A DNA stretch of 64,000 bases from Thozetella sp. PMI_491 (Eukaryota > Ascomycota > Sordariomycetes > Chaetosphaeriales > Chaetosphaeriaceae): contig MU270017.1 of NCBI GenBank assembly GCA_021432635.1, forward strand, positions 62,001 through 126,000, written 5' to 3'. Below, piece after piece: positions 22,995 to 34,557 of this stretch. The translations under genes were made by a program, and so were the position numbers. How positions within the stretch are numbered: position 1 is the stretch's first letter; each line of letters opens with the position of its first letter. The notes below the pieces were generated by a model. The model saw only the letters and a list, made by a program, of their open reading frames with translations, was not told the origin of the DNA and did no database searches.

Positions 22995-24722
22995 TTATGA
23001 CTGAGCTAGTATATATCTGAGGATAGACACGATCTTCTCATCGTCGAACCTCCTCCCTACGAGTTGCAAGCCTACCGGCATCGAGTCAAACTGGTTTGGG
23101 TCATCTGCTTGTTGTTAGAACCATCTTCTGATCGTGAAGGTCGTCTTACTCGCATCACTTACAGAGCTGCCAGTTCTCTTCGTCGGAATCGCTCATATAG
23201 CTCGACCGCTCTGGCAAAGTATCGACCATCTTGTCCACCTTCCCCGCCGGAAAAGCCAGTGCTGGATAGTCCAGCAAATTCCACACTGCACTATACGTCC
23301 AGTATTTTGCTGTTCCATGCCAGTTTGCTGTTCCTGGCCCGACGGGGCAAATCACCGCATCTACCACCTCTGTCCATCGACTCGTCTTCTCGTCCCACTT
23401 TCCAGTCTCATTCCACGCCTTCGCATATTCCAGCCTGTATTCCTCTCGCTCTTCAAGCCAATATTCCAGTTCCTCTCGGGATAAGTTCTTCACCCCGGGG
23501 TTGCCCATAATCCACTCGGTGAGAGGCATCATGGGCTCCCCTGTGGCTGCCATCATATCTCTATCTGCTTTCCCCCCGTCAGTGAAGTACAAGCTAGAGA
23601 CAATAGCCCAGGCTTCGTCATGCTTATATGCAGGAAAGTCTACCACTTGTAAGTTGGGTACTAGCTTTAGTTTACGAGCAAGCTCTTCCATGGCTCGCGT
23701 AATTGGTGGGTGCGGGAGCACCACTGCGTCGTGCCACATGATACCTATCCGGAGGGGCCGATTTGAGGAGGGGACCAACTCGACGTCGCGCCATGGCAGT
23801 GGTACTAGTACAGGCTCCTCAATCCACGGCTCGGCGGCCAGAACAGCCCGCATAAACATGTCTATCCCTGTGAGACTGTTGCTCATCGGGCCAAGTACGG
23901 TCTGAATAGGATCTGCACCGGGCGGCGTCGAGCTCCATCCGGTCGTGGGAACTCGGTTCGCCGTTGGCTTCAGACCATAGATACCGCACGCTGCCGCCGG
24001 AACCCGAATGCTACCGCCGACGTCACTGCCGATCCCTAGCGGACTGCCGCCCAGAGCGATCAAGGCGGCCTCTCCGCCAGAGGACCCACCGGAGGACATG
24101 TTCTTATTGTAAGGGTTGAGGGTCGTGCCATAGAGATTGCTCACGCACTCCAGCTGCATCATGCTCTGCGGTTCCGTGGTTCGAGCATGGACGACGGCCC
24201 CGGCCTGCTCGAGAATTCGCACCACTAATGCATCCCGAGAGGGCACCTTGTGCCAGAGGGCGGCATAGCCGGAGGGCATATGACGACCGGCAATGCCTAT
24301 GTGTGACTTGACGCTGATGGGGATGCCATGGAGCGGACCAGTCGGCCCAGAAGCTCGAAAGCTCACATCAAGGGCATCTGCCCGGTCCCGGGCACGTGAG
24401 GCGAGTAATTCGGTGAGGCAATTCACCTGCGCCCGTTAGTCTGGTAATAAATGCGTCCGTGGTGATGGTCCCAAACCTGCTGTTGTGCTGCAGCAGCTGA
24501 CGTTAAGAAGGCTTCGACCACCTGCCGAGCGGTGTAACCAGAAGAGCCAGATGTAGTCGACCGGATAATGTCCTCGGGAGGGAGCGATACCAGAGGAGAT
24601 GGGTCAAAGTCCAGGTCTTCCTTATTCTTGATCTCTGCTACCGTTGCATCTCGGTGTGCGCGCGCTTCGTCAGCTATTTCAGCCCAAGCTGGCTGTTTCC
24701 GCTGTCGCTTTTTAGGGGCCAT
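22995..24722 (-). CDS. Amidase (amidase-signature family, acetamidase-like)
   Basis: Three exons: 24722-24477, 24426-23163 and 23104-22995; introns of 50 and 58 nt; 539 aa. Amidase-signature enzymes hydrolyse carboxamides to acid and ammonia with a Ser-cisSer-Lys triad. Seen: GIPISVKSHIGIAG with the catalytic Lys, SSGGSSGGEAALIALGGSPL and GIGSDVGGSIRVPAAACG with the two serines, and the last exon supplying YDPNQFDSMPVGLQLVGRRF, the usual C-terminal motif. It resembles fungal acetamidase/AmdS-type proteins used in nitrogen scavenging; the exact substrate is not readable. The N-terminus is basic (KKRQRK). No signal peptide. Divergent from the ADP-ribosylglycohydrolase gene. Confidence 0.92.
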
Positions 24723-25443
24723 GGCGGCGGTGGAGCATGTAGTTATCGGGCAAGTTTTAGGTAAAAATGATAGGCAACGGCTGCTTTGGCGATAGATTGG
24801 AGCCTGTAAACGCCATTACGCAGCCCAAAATTAGGCAGAAACCCCCATTCTTTCCCCTGCTGGTGCCTAAAACCTATATTCAGGGGTTAGGGTTGGGTAC
24901 CCCTATCACCGTAAACAGGACCTGGAAACCGTGGGCAACAAAGCTCAGCAAGCAGTAAGCACGGAGAAATCACTTTGCGTCCCGGCCATTTTTCTGAATC
25001 TCTCCAATTTTTCTTCTTCGAGGATGCCTGCTGCTCTGGACCGGCAAATTCTGCGCATGCTGTAATAGATAGGAGACAACTCAGACTAGCCTGGTATCCT
25101 TTAGCCTTCCCATGTGCCAGCCTCTGATTCTTGTATCTGTCAAACTGCTCCAAGCACTACTAAACGAGCCGACAAAGAAAATAGTAAATAATGGACGAAA
25201 CGCTTAGCTCCATTTTCGGTTTTCAGGTGGTAGTCCAACCGACCGTGGCTTAGAGGTCGCTAGGAACTAAGCTAGGCATTCTCGCAGCCAGGCTTACAGC
25301 CTAGCCCTCCAGGTGGCGCTCAGCTGAGCTTGGCCTTCTTGAGTCACCCATACTGCAGTGCCTTATTTCAACCCAGCCCCCAGCAGCAGTTTGAACCACC
25401 AACATCGGAAATCACCGCAACATCGCTGCACGTTGCTTGAATT
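24723..25443. other. Divergent promoter region between amidase and ADP-ribosylglycohydrolase
   Basis: 721 bp without a supported feature. Confidence 0.5.
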
Positions 25444-26751
25444 ATGGCGACTGTACATCAACTTCCCAATGATCTGAGCACTGCTCATCCATTGATCCGC
25501 GATGGGCTTCATGACCGCATCGTCGGCACTCTTGTCGGCTCTTCCCTCGGTGATGCCATCGGCCTCTATACCGAGTTCTTGTCGGCCCATACCTCAGCCC
25601 AGAGCTATCCGTTGCGGAAGTTCACCCTCGCACCGGAGCCTACCCCCTTCTACCGCGACATGCACCGCATGAAACACCAATACGGCGACTGGACAGACGA
25701 CACGGATCATGCCCTGCTAATATTGCTCTCCTTCCTCCACAACGGCGAGCCCTTGCCACGCGACTTCGCTGAGCGCCTCAAGATCTGGGTAGACATGGGT
25801 CTACGCGCCCTGGATACGTTGCCGCTTGGGCTTGGCAACCTGGTGGGGAGCATCGTACGGAGGAAGGACTTCGTCGAAGACCCGGAGGGGGCGGCAAGGG
25901 CACGCTGGGAGGCAACCCAGCGCAATGCAGCCCCGAATGGCAGCCTCATGCGCACCCACCCTCTAGGCGTAATTTGCATCGCTAAGGACGAACACGAGAC
26001 GTTCGAAGTGGCCGCTCGCTTCTCGCGCATTACGCACGTGGATCCGCGGTGCGTGATATCATGTGTCATTGGCACCGCACTTGTGCGGTGCGTTGCGAGG
26101 GGAGAGATTCAGCGAAAAGAGGACGTTGACGCTACCATCGAGAGAGCCTTGGAATGGTTCCTCGACCAACCACAAGAAGAGAAACTTGACCTAGATGAGC
26201 TGCGCAGGCATACAAATGCGATATCTCTTGAGGATCTCAAGTTGGATGAACCTCAAAAGATCGGTTATGTGTACAAGACGCTTGGTTCGGGCGTGGTCGT
26301 CTTACGACGTACGATTTGGAAGGTCCAAGAAGGTCTCGGACATCTGCGTTCCCAGCTGGATATCTTCGAAGAAGTCATCACGGACTTGATCATGGAGGGT
26401 GGCGATGCTGATACGAATGCCTGCTTTGCCGGAGCCCTGGCTGGCGCATATCTCGGCTACAAAGTCTTGCCTGGCCACTGGAAGCATGGGCTTCGGCATG
26501 AGCAGTGGCTCATGTATAAGGCCGAGTCCCTCGCGGTAGCGCTTGGTGTAGCAGATGGGAAGTACAGCTGGAAGGAGGACGGGGACACCAGTCCGGACGG
26601 CGGCAAGGGGCTTCTGAGCCAGGAAGAAGTGAATAGCCGGTGGGAGAAGCTGCAGAAAGACATGTTTCTACAACTTGAAGCAGATGCGAAGGCGCGGTCG
26701 ACTTCAATCGGCCAAAAGAAGTCGGGATGGAAAGCGCCATGGAAAAGCTAA
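25444..26751 (+). CDS. ADP-ribosylglycohydrolase family protein (DraG/ARH-like)
   Basis: 435 aa in one exon. The family removes ADP-ribose from proteins or small molecules using two Mg ions. Seen: RIVGTLVGSSLGDAIGLYTE at the N-terminus, the metal motif WTDDTDHALL, NGSLMRTHPLG, and the second metal motif GGDADTNACFAGALAGAYLG. These are the four conserved blocks of the DraG/ARH fold, so activity is plausible. Compared with bacterial DraG (about 300 aa) there is a long insertion between the third and fourth blocks and a Lys-rich tail. The true substrate is unknown. No targeting signal is visible. Confidence 0.9.
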   Translation: MATVHQLPNDLSTAHPLIRDGLHDRIVGTLVGSSLGDAIGLYTEFLSAHTSAQSYPLRKFTLAPEPTPFYRDMHRMKHQYGDWTDDTDHALLILLSFLHNGEPLPRDFAERLKIWVDMGLRALDTLPLGLGNLVGSIVRRKDFVEDPEGAARARWEATQRNAAPNGSLMRTHPLGVICIAKDEHETFEVAARFSRITHVDPRCVISCVIGTALVRCVARGEIQRKEDVDATIERALEWFLDQPQEEKLDLDELRRHTNAISLEDLKLDEPQKIGYVYKTLGSGVVVLRRTIWKVQEGLGHLRSQLDIFEEVITDLIMEGGDADTNACFAGALAGAYLGYKVLPGHWKHGLRHEQWLMYKAESLAVALGVADGKYSWKEDGDTSPDGGKGLLSQEEVNSRWEKLQKDMFLQLEADAKARSTSIGQKKSGWKAPWKS

Positions 26752-27513
26752 GGGCATTGCAACAATGCAGGAAATCAGCAAGGGCCGCTACTTATGGGGG
26801 AGAGCTTCCAGAAGAACGAGTCTTTTTCGGTCATATCCGCAGCTAAACAAAATATATACCCTAGTTAACTATTCAGAGTGTAATTTCATGCTTTGGGATG
26901 TTTCACACTCCTCTGTCCCAAGTTTGGCTTGCCTCCTCCTCCGTGCATCTTCTCTCTCTGTGTCGTCTTCTCTCATCTCGAGTGCACCCTTTGAACTTTG
27001 GCCTCATCTGTTATTTGGATCGTCAAGATCAACAGTATAATTGTTAGGCGAGTCTATTTCAGCGCCTGGAAAGCCGAAACGAGAAAATGACAACACTCCG
27101 ATGCCTGGTGAAAAGTTGCTCGACTATTTAGGTTCCTTCCTTCCTTTACAATACTATCGGATACCATCGACTATCAATACCTGCCTACCTAAGGTAGGTA
27201 GAGGGGTAACTCTCAAGCGTGAAAACCTGGTCTTTCCACTACATCTCTCTTGCAAATCCACTCTGGGACCCCCTTTGATCTTTCCCTTTTCACGCCACCT
27301 CAGCCATATTTTTCACACGATCAACCCAACTCTTCATACTCACCCACTCGAGAAGTACTTACGGTATTTCGGTAGCAATTCCTTTCTGTAAACCATTCGG
27401 ACTTTTCGCAGGTATTCCATTTTCGTCAACCCTATATCCCTTTCTATCTCTCACATGCCAATTTAGGCTAACCGTCGTCTCAACCCAGAGAGCCGCCGAG
27501 AGCTTCAACAACG
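26752..27513. other. Intergenic, long leader region of the BTB gene
   Basis: 762 bp. A pyrimidine-rich stretch lies at about 26930-27000 and an inverted repeat at 27184-27198. It probably holds the promoter and 5' leader of the gene starting at 27514. Confidence 0.5.
27184..27198. repeat. Short inverted repeat CCTACCT-A-AGGTAGG
   Basis: Perfect 7-bp arms around a single A. One of several TAGGTAGG-type motifs in noncoding parts of this window. Confidence 0.7.
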
Positions 27514-29169
27514 ATGGCGGACATTGCGACGGCAATCGAGACACCTCTCCCCCCTACCCCGGGTGCCTCCGACTCCCTTAATATTGTATCAGCCGAGAGT
27601 CATAACTCGGCGACAGAATCGGTTGAATCCGGAGGCGATTTGGACGAGCAGTCATCAACAGTTGCAATCGACACTATGGACGACAGCAAAGTGTCTGCTG
27701 CGGCCCTTGGAGAAATTCACAATGTAGAGGAAAACCGTTCGGTTAAGTCACCTGCTGATAAAGCTGATATATCCACCTCGGCCGCACCGCACGACGCCCA
27801 TGGCTCGATCGACTCCTCGGAGGTCCACTGCACCGAAGACAAAATCAAGCACAGCGTTCTGGCCCAGAGCGACACCAAGGCGAGTGGAAATCTATCGGGA
27901 GGCATCATCAAAAAGGTCATATTCCATGTGGACTGGGACCTGGTCATCAAGGTACATGGCCCGAACGGCTCTGCATTCTATCAGGTGTGCTCCGCCAATC
28001 TAGCCGCCGCATCTCCCTTGTGGCGCCGCATGATTCACGGTGACGAGCATTGCTCTTCCAAGAAGGGGTTCAGGGTTATTGAGATGCTGGCTGAAGATGA
28101 TAACTCGTTCGGCCTCGACCTTCTCTTCTCCATCGCCCACTTCAAGTTTCACGGATTGCAGGAGCGTTACGCCGTGGATCAAATTTACGACATCGCAGTA
28201 GTCGCCAACAAATACGACTGCATACCTCTCCTAGTCCCTTGGACGAAGGAATTTGTGCATTCGCTCCGAAGTGAGTCAGCGTTGAGCTTGATGCTGTGGT
28301 CTGTTACTAATTCATAAACATAGAGCACGTTTTCACAGAGACAACCGTGAGAAACAACGACAAAGCTCTGTTTGTCGCCTGGGTGCTTGGTGACACGTAC
28401 TCTCTCCGATATCTTGTCGTCAGATGCGCCCAAGAAGCGACTCTCGATGCAGATCGAGGTCTCCTTGACGCCCAGGGCCGGCTGTGGACCAACTACCGTC
28501 TCCCAGAAGAAATCATTGGTACAATCTTACACTCCCCCAAAGACGGAGCTACAGATATAGACGCTAACCTAGGGCTTGACAGACACCATGAAGAACGTCC
28601 GCGCTCGGACTCTTCGCAAGCTCACCGAGGCGATGGGTGTCCCTATTGAATACCTGATGAACTCCGCAGGTAGAGATCCGGTCGCCAAATTCAAGTATTG
28701 ACGTGCTAAGAACGATTCTGACGACATTCGGCAATCGTGCGAGCACATGCAGCTCGGATCTGCCCTCTCAGGCCTCATCACGCGAGGCCTGTTTCCGACC
28801 CCAAATCCCGAACATTGGGTCGCTAGTGCGGAGACTCTGGCGAATGCATACGCCTCACTCGAAGTTGGCCGTTACAGGGTCCCAGGAACGCAACCGCATA
28901 AGGACGATCACCGCCCCTGTGGGTTTAACCATGTTGAAGCAATCAATGAGATCCTATGCGAGGAGGTGAAGCTGTCAGAAGATACAGTGGCAAAGCTCAA
29001 GCAGCAGGCACTGAAGAGTGGTGCCTACACAATGACGGAGATTCCTGGCGTCGATGACAATGGCGATGCTGCAATGAATGTTGGTGATAGGATCCAGCAG
29101 GAGGATCTGCACATCTTCAAGAAGGTTGGCCTGTTTTCGGATGAGGAGAGCGCGCTGAACCATGACTGA
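27514..29169 (+). CDS. BTB/POZ-domain protein with an in-frame TGA
   Basis: Exons 27514-28270, 28324-28518 and 28583-29169; introns of 53 and 64 nt with good branch sites. Seen: a polar N-terminus (about 1-135), a BTB-like fold from about residue 140 (DLVIKV, FYQVCSANLAAASPLWRRM, ANKYDCIPLL) and a C-terminal region typical of fungal BTB proteins (CEHMQLGSALSGLITRGLF). The third exon stays in one frame on both sides of a TGA at 28699-28701, where Cys (TGT/TGC) would suit the family. A phase-consistent intron (28670-28771) would remove the TGA but also the conserved C..MQLGSAL motif. So this is either a gene with a nonsense change or assembly error, or one with an extra intron. Partners are unknown; the family often serves as protein-binding adaptors. 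Confidence 0.7.
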
Positions 29170-29569
29170 GGCGGCCGCTCCGCTGAATTTCGCAAGGCTT
29201 GGGGATCATATGGCCGTAGTACCTGTCAGTCTATGAGGTTGTGTCGAGATGCGTGGAGAGATCATTATGGTACAGGCATCGGTGTTTTCACGAACACGGG
29301 TCTGGTGAGCTTGACTATTGCAGAGCTGTGACAATAGCTGCGTGGCCGCTCAATTGCCTTAGGTAGCTAGCTATGAGAAAGAGCACACAATCATTAACCG
29401 CGCTAGTGTATCCTATCTCTCTTCTATCAACGTGAAAGGGGAAGTCGTGGCGTAGAAGTTTGCACCGTGATATGGGTCATATATAACATAGAAAAATGAG
29501 GATGGACAGGAAACGCAGTATATACTGCAAGGCCGTGAAACTTATGGCTCGTTACGTTCCACATTATCA
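29170..29569. other. Intergenic between convergent genes
   Basis: 400 bp; TTAGGTAG at 29359-29366, otherwise nothing recognised. Confidence 0.5.
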
Positions 29570-31416
29570 TTAAATTAGGTCAACGCAATCGATCGAGATG
29601 GCACCGCTGAGGTACCCGCTGCCGGTCGAGCCGGTAACGACGTTGATGGTCAGCACCTGCCACTCGCTTGTGCTCTGTGTCCAAGCCGAGGCGGGAACAT
29701 CATACGTCAGCATTACGTTGTTTCCACGGTAGGTGCCGACGGTCAAGCTGCGGGTCTTTGCCTGGTTCGTCGCCGCCGGGATCTTGGATGTCCACCCGTT
29801 CACCGTGATCTGCGGCCGACCATTGATGTAGGCCTCGGTGATGCCGATGCGCACGGTATGGCCGGCTGCCAGCTGAGCCGCCGACAGCTTAAAGTAAATG
29901 ATATGGCCGTTATTAATATCCTGGAAGATATAGGCCGGGAAGTCGGCCGTGTTGGTTGTACCGACGATGAAGTTGGGTGCGTCCCAGGCCGACAGCCGCG
30001 CGTCCGACGGGTGCATGTACGTGGGCTTGTACGGCTTGCTTTCGAAGTTGAGGAATCCCGCTGGGGTGCCATCCCATTCCCCTATGCGCCAGATGGCGGC
30101 CGCGTCGGAGGGGTCCACGCAGGTGATGGTGTGGAGCGCGGCCTTGCCGCCGGCGGTGATCTCCACGGTGCTCGTGCCAACGGCGAGCTCGCCCTTGTAG
30201 ACCGTCACGGTGTAGGTGCCAGGAAGGGCGTTGGCGATGGACCAGGCACCGGTCCCAGCCGCGGCGGCGCCCCAGTATTGCGCGTCCGAGTTGGTCAAGG
30301 TCACGGTGTAGTCGAAGCCGGACTTCATGTTAGCCAACCCCACGCCGGCAGCCGCACCCCGACCGCTGGCGGGGACCCATCCCTTGATGCCGAGGGTGTC
30401 GAACCAGCCCCAGTCGGCCTTGCGGGCGAACAGGTTGGAGTTGGGGGCCTCGCCGTTGGTGAACGACAGCACGCTGGGCCCTTGCAGGCCGAAGCGCTCC
30501 GGGTCGGTGTGGCCCATGTTATAATAGTAGATGTCGTAGAGGTCACAGCCGTCGTTGGAGCCGCGGCGGACGAGCGAGCGGAAGAAGGGCCCGCCCGAGG
30601 CCTTTTCGTGGTTCGAACGGATCATCCACATGCCGACTTCGCTGTTAGACATGCCGACATAGTCATCTGGTCATAGTTAGCAGGGACATCCATTTCTCGA
30701 CACCGTTGCAAGCGAGGCGGGAAGCTCTCTCACAGTCCATTGTTCGGCCGTAGTTGTAGCCCTGGTAGTGCTTGGCCCAGCTCATTCCGTCGCTGCTGAC
30801 GCAAACATCCGTCTCCTCGATGTAGTTGCACGTCGCTGGGTAATAGTCGGAGTACGCCGCATCTTTGGTGTCGGAGAAGATGCCCGAGGGGAAGCGGACG
30901 ATGTAGCGTTGCACGCGGAAGCTAGCATCGGCCTTGTTGGTGAAGAGGTAGACATTGTCGTTCTTATAGCGAACAATAATGTAGTGCACCAAGGTCCCGT
31001 GCACCACGGTCACCTTGATCACGTAGCCAGGGCTACTGACTATTTACATCCAGAGTCAGTAATTGCTCAGAAGTGGGGTTGGCACAGGTTCACTCGGGAA
31101 TTCGCACATTGCTCGATGGTCACGGTGCTAGCTCCCAGGCCAGACTCGACTTGGCTAGGTGTGTTGTCAGTGAGTACTCGTATTGATAGAGTGTTGTTGC
31201 AGTAGAGGGGACCCACGTATTCTTGCCTCCGTATCCATTATACTCGGAGCCGCTGTAGTTCATGGAGGTAATGTCACCGGTGGACTTGCCGACCTTGATG
31301 ACTAGGTTGGAGCCATTGTCAATGACATAGTTGCTGCCGTCGTCCTTGTAACCGAACGCCGCCAATACGGCAGAGGGCAGGACGAAGAGGCCGTAGAACA
31401 GGGCAAGGAGTAGCAT
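29570..31416 (-). CDS. Rhamnogalacturonan lyase, polysaccharide lyase family 4
   Basis: Four exons: 31416-31217, 31154-31108, 31039-30734 and 30666-29570; all junctions keep phase; 549 aa. The enzyme cleaves the rhamnose-galacturonate backbone of pectin by beta-elimination, outside the cell. Seen: signal peptide (about 1-19), then AFGYKDDGSNYVIDNGSN, GGKNTQVESGLGASTVTIEQ (restored by splicing), KVTVVHGTLVHYIIVRYKN, SNHEKASGGPFFRSLVRRG and YNMGHTDPERFGLQGPSVL in the catalytic domain, followed by a fibronectin-III-like middle domain and a C-terminal carbohydrate-binding-like domain. This is the three-domain layout of Aspergillus PL4 lyases. Exon 2 is only 47 nt. Confidence 0.93.
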
Positions 31417-32213
31417 GATGCGGCAGCCTGGCTATCCATCGTTACCACTGCCCTGGCGCTGGGCGGGCGTCATGTGCACTATATAGGCCCCGGGTAAGGG
31501 CTCCGAGATCTCGGTTGCTAGATCTCTAATCTGCATTGGATCCCAGCCCACCAGGGGTCTTGACTCGGATTTGGCTGCCATTCCACTTCTTGCGTGCAGA
31601 AGAACAGTGCAAAGGAGTTCATCGTGTCCTCCGCGTGCGCGCTACGCTCATAGCCAGCCCAACCAAGGCTCATCTCCGAAGGCGAGCCAGAAAACTGTGG
31701 AAGAATACGACCTCAGACCGGCAGCCCGGATCGGGATTCTCCACATACTACGGCCTGGTGCGATACGGGAGGGGCTCACTTTAAAGTTTAGCGGGTAAGG
31801 TACATGTGTAGTTCGGTGGAACAGTTATTTGGCTACCCCCAGGTCCAATTTGGGGCAGCGTTCGTGAATGCTGGAAATAGGTAAGCGCTATTATGCATTC
31901 CCTTTACAGGGCCAACATGCCCCATATTTGAGCCGCCTCGCGGCCCATAACCCTTAACCAGAGACCAAGAGGCCCGCCCGGCGCGGATCGACATCCCTGA
32001 TGCTCTTCGGATATTGCGACCAGGAGACCCAAAGACTAATTAGCGGACAGAGAGGTACATACAGTCTATACGAGGATCGAAAGATGGTAAATGGCCAGGT
32101 TGAGAGCTTTCAGGTGGACTCAACGTCTTGAGCTGCCCGATTTGTAAATGCCAGACCCCCCCTCCCCCCGGTGCTATGTACAATACAAGGTAACTATAAT
32201 ACCTTTACAGTCG
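31417..32213. other. Intergenic: promoter of the rhamnogalacturonan lyase
   Basis: 797 bp; CTATATAGG lies about 65 bp upstream of the lyase ATG and could act as a TATA-like element. No other feature. Confidence 0.45.
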
Positions 32214-33854
32214 TCATTCGACTGGAAGCACGAGAGCTGACAGCGCACCCTCGCCAAACGAGATAGTATGTTGCGACGGCCGACCTGTCGCTGCAGTGGC
32301 GGTATTCTCGTCAGTGCCTAAGTTTCTGGAGTAAAGAGGGAATGTCCCGCCGGCAACTAGGAGCCTAATGCGTGTGCCTTTCTCAAATCTATGCGCGCAC
32401 TGGCTCATGGTGAGATGCAGTAGTCCAGGCGGCTCCTCGGGCTGGAGGCGCCTGAAGCCCTCCGCGATGTTGGTCGAGCGGCCCTTGGAGTCCACGGCGC
32501 TCAGGCGGACAAACACGTCGACGTGCGGATTGTCGCTCGAGTGGTGAAGCTCCACTGACGGGGCGCCGGCGATCTCCAGTGCGTCAGCGAGGAGGGTAGT
32601 CGTGAAAGCGAGCACATCGGGTCGACTAGCCAAGGCGCCGTCATCAACACGTCCGCCGCCCGACAGCAGAGGCCCGCCGACGGTTGGCGTGGGCGCCAAA
32701 GGATCGAATGTGAAGGACGACGAGGACCTGCTGCCGGTAGGTTCGTCCTGACAGAGCTCTTTGTTTGGATAGAGATAGAATCTTCGCGGGGTTGTGGCCG
32801 GCGGCCAACTGGGCAGGTCTCTCCATTTCTCAGCGCCCGTAACAAACACCCGCACGGGGAACTTCTTGTCTCTCTTGGCCCGCCCCGCGACGTGCTCCTC
32901 CATCCACGCAAAGATGTCGGGCAATACCTTTATGCCCCCGGCATTCATGTGGTCCCAGGGCCCGATGGTCAGCTCCACGTCGCACCCGCGCTCGTGCAGC
33001 CGGGCGTACTGCTCCATCGTCTGGTCCAGGAAGAGGTCGTACCAGCCCGTGTTGAGGAGGATGGGCACGTTGGCCTTCTCGAGAGCCTCGGCGTGCTGCA
33101 TGGGCCGGTACCACTCGTCCGTGGTGTCGGGCAGCAGCAGGGCGCGGGCCAGCCACGGCGCTTTGGTGCCGAAATAGCCTCGGACGCTCTCGAGCAAGGG
33201 TAGGCCCTCCATCACCTGCCGGATCTGCTTCCGGTTCTGGGCCATGCGCAGCGCGCGGCTGAAGTGACCGAGGCCGTCCATCATGGCAACCATGTCGCTC
33301 CATGAGATCCTTCCCATCTTGAAGGCGCCGTGGTGCCAGTAGTTGCGACTGTAGTCGTGGAAGCCCACGGTTGGAATGCACGCGATGAGGTCGGCCGGCG
33401 GATCGTGGAGGAGCGCCCACTGAGTGTAGCCGAGGTACGAGGCGCCGAAGGTGGCGAAGGTTCCGGGGTACCACGGCTGGTCGCGCATCCACACGACGAT
33501 GTCCTGGCCATCGGTAGCCTCGTTGCGGCCGGGGTCAAGCTCCCCGCCAGACCCTTCGGTGCCCCGGCAGCTGACCAGGAGAACCTGATACCCCCTCGCA
33601 GCCCACAGGCTGGCATCGATGACGGCGGTCCCGATGCCGCGCCCGTAGGGGCCGTGGACGAGGAATTGACCGCTCGGCCGGGCGTCCGAGCCGGGCAAGA
33701 GAGGACGGTAGAGATCTGCGGCCAGCTCCACTCCGTCCCGGAGAGGGATGCGGACCGGGTTGATGTTGTAGCTGCAGGATTCGGACGGCAGGCCGAGAGC
33801 CCACCCGGCCAGCTGCTCGCCCACGGCGCGCCAAAACCCGCGCGGAGTAGCCAT
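32214..33854 (-). CDS. CocE/X-Pro dipeptidyl-peptidase-like alpha/beta hydrolase
   Basis: 546 aa in one exon. Seen: RIPLRDGVELAADLYRP, GPYGRG (oxyanion region), ARGYQVLLVSCRGTEGSGG, the nucleophile elbow FGASYLGYTQW (Ser), NTGWYDLFLDQT (Asp) and TIGPWDHMN (His), then a C-terminal jelly-roll domain (about 350-546). This is the CocE/NonD family (X-Pro dipeptidyl-peptidase S15-like), known to hydrolyse esters or X-Pro peptides; the substrate here is unknown. The frame stays open upstream of the chosen ATG but contains no earlier ATG, and homology begins near MATPRGFW. No signal peptide. Divergent from the chitin-synthase-like gene. Confidence 0.9.
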   Translation of the reverse strand: MATPRGFWRAVGEQLAGWALGLPSESCSYNINPVRIPLRDGVELAADLYRPLLPGSDARPSGQFLVHGPYGRGIGTAVIDASLWAARGYQVLLVSCRGTEGSGGELDPGRNEATDGQDIVVWMRDQPWYPGTFATFGASYLGYTQWALLHDPPADLIACIPTVGFHDYSRNYWHHGAFKMGRISWSDMVAMMDGLGHFSRALRMAQNRKQIRQVMEGLPLLESVRGYFGTKAPWLARALLLPDTTDEWYRPMQHAEALEKANVPILLNTGWYDLFLDQTMEQYARLHERGCDVELTIGPWDHMNAGGIKVLPDIFAWMEEHVAGRAKRDKKFPVRVFVTGAEKWRDLPSWPPATTPRRFYLYPNKELCQDEPTGSRSSSSFTFDPLAPTPTVGGPLLSGGGRVDDGALASRPDVLAFTTTLLADALEIAGAPSVELHHSSDNPHVDVFVRLSAVDSKGRSTNIAEGFRRLQPEEPPGLLHLTMSQCAHRFEKGTRIRLLVAGGTFPLYSRNLGTDENTATAATGRPSQHTISFGEGALSALVLPVE

Positions 33855-34557
33855 GGTGGGAATTGCGCCTGGTTTTTTCCCCCCCCGGAGACTGGGCTGT
33901 GGCTTCAGCTCGAGACGCACTTGCACTCCGAACCCTGGCTTGCCTGGGTTCGGCGTCTTTTTGAGCCCCACGCAGCCGGGGCTGCATCCCAAAAAACCGG
34001 AGCGAAAGCTAGCCCGTCTTACACCAAAGAAATGATAGCCATCGACCAACCATTTCTATCTGCCTGGAATGCTCTAACAAGCCCTTATCCAGGTGCTTTT
34101 AGGAAATATAGCGTGGGCCCACATACCAGTACAGTGAGTAAGGTACTTGTTGAATTTTATTTCTTGAAGATGGCTGTACACGCGTCTCAACGCGCACACC
34201 ACTCCAGGCAGCAAAGCCGAAGCGCTACCAGTCCTAAGCTCGTATCGGGAGCCAGAAGCCCCAGGATGAAACAAGCGAGTCGTTCTGCCCGCCTTTAATG
34301 CGGCTCAATGGATGGCTTGCGCAGCTTTCTGGGGATTCGGGCGGCATCGGCCAGCATCCGAGTTTCCCTCGACTGGTACTATGTCCAGAGAAACCTTGGA
34401 AATGTTGCGGCCTGCCATTGGCGGCCTCCCTTCACGCCAAGGATAGTACTACAAACTGAGCTGTATAGCCGACAACAGCACGGATACTGCGCACAGCTAT
34501 CTCTTCTTGTCACTGCATATCCTCGTCTGAAATCGCCCCACTACTGCCGGCACCATT
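33855..34557. other. Divergent promoter region, CocE hydrolase and chitin-synthase-like gene
   Basis: 703 bp; no recognisable element. Confidence 0.5.

Noticed and set aside
28699-28701. Selenocysteine or programmed readthrough at the TGA in the BTB gene
   Set aside because: Filamentous ascomycetes are not known to use selenocysteine, and the TGA-CGT context is not the known TGA-CTA readthrough signal.
29858-30676. Long plus-strand open frame opposite the rhamnogalacturonan lyase
   Set aside because: Same reason: an antisense shadow of a well-supported gene.
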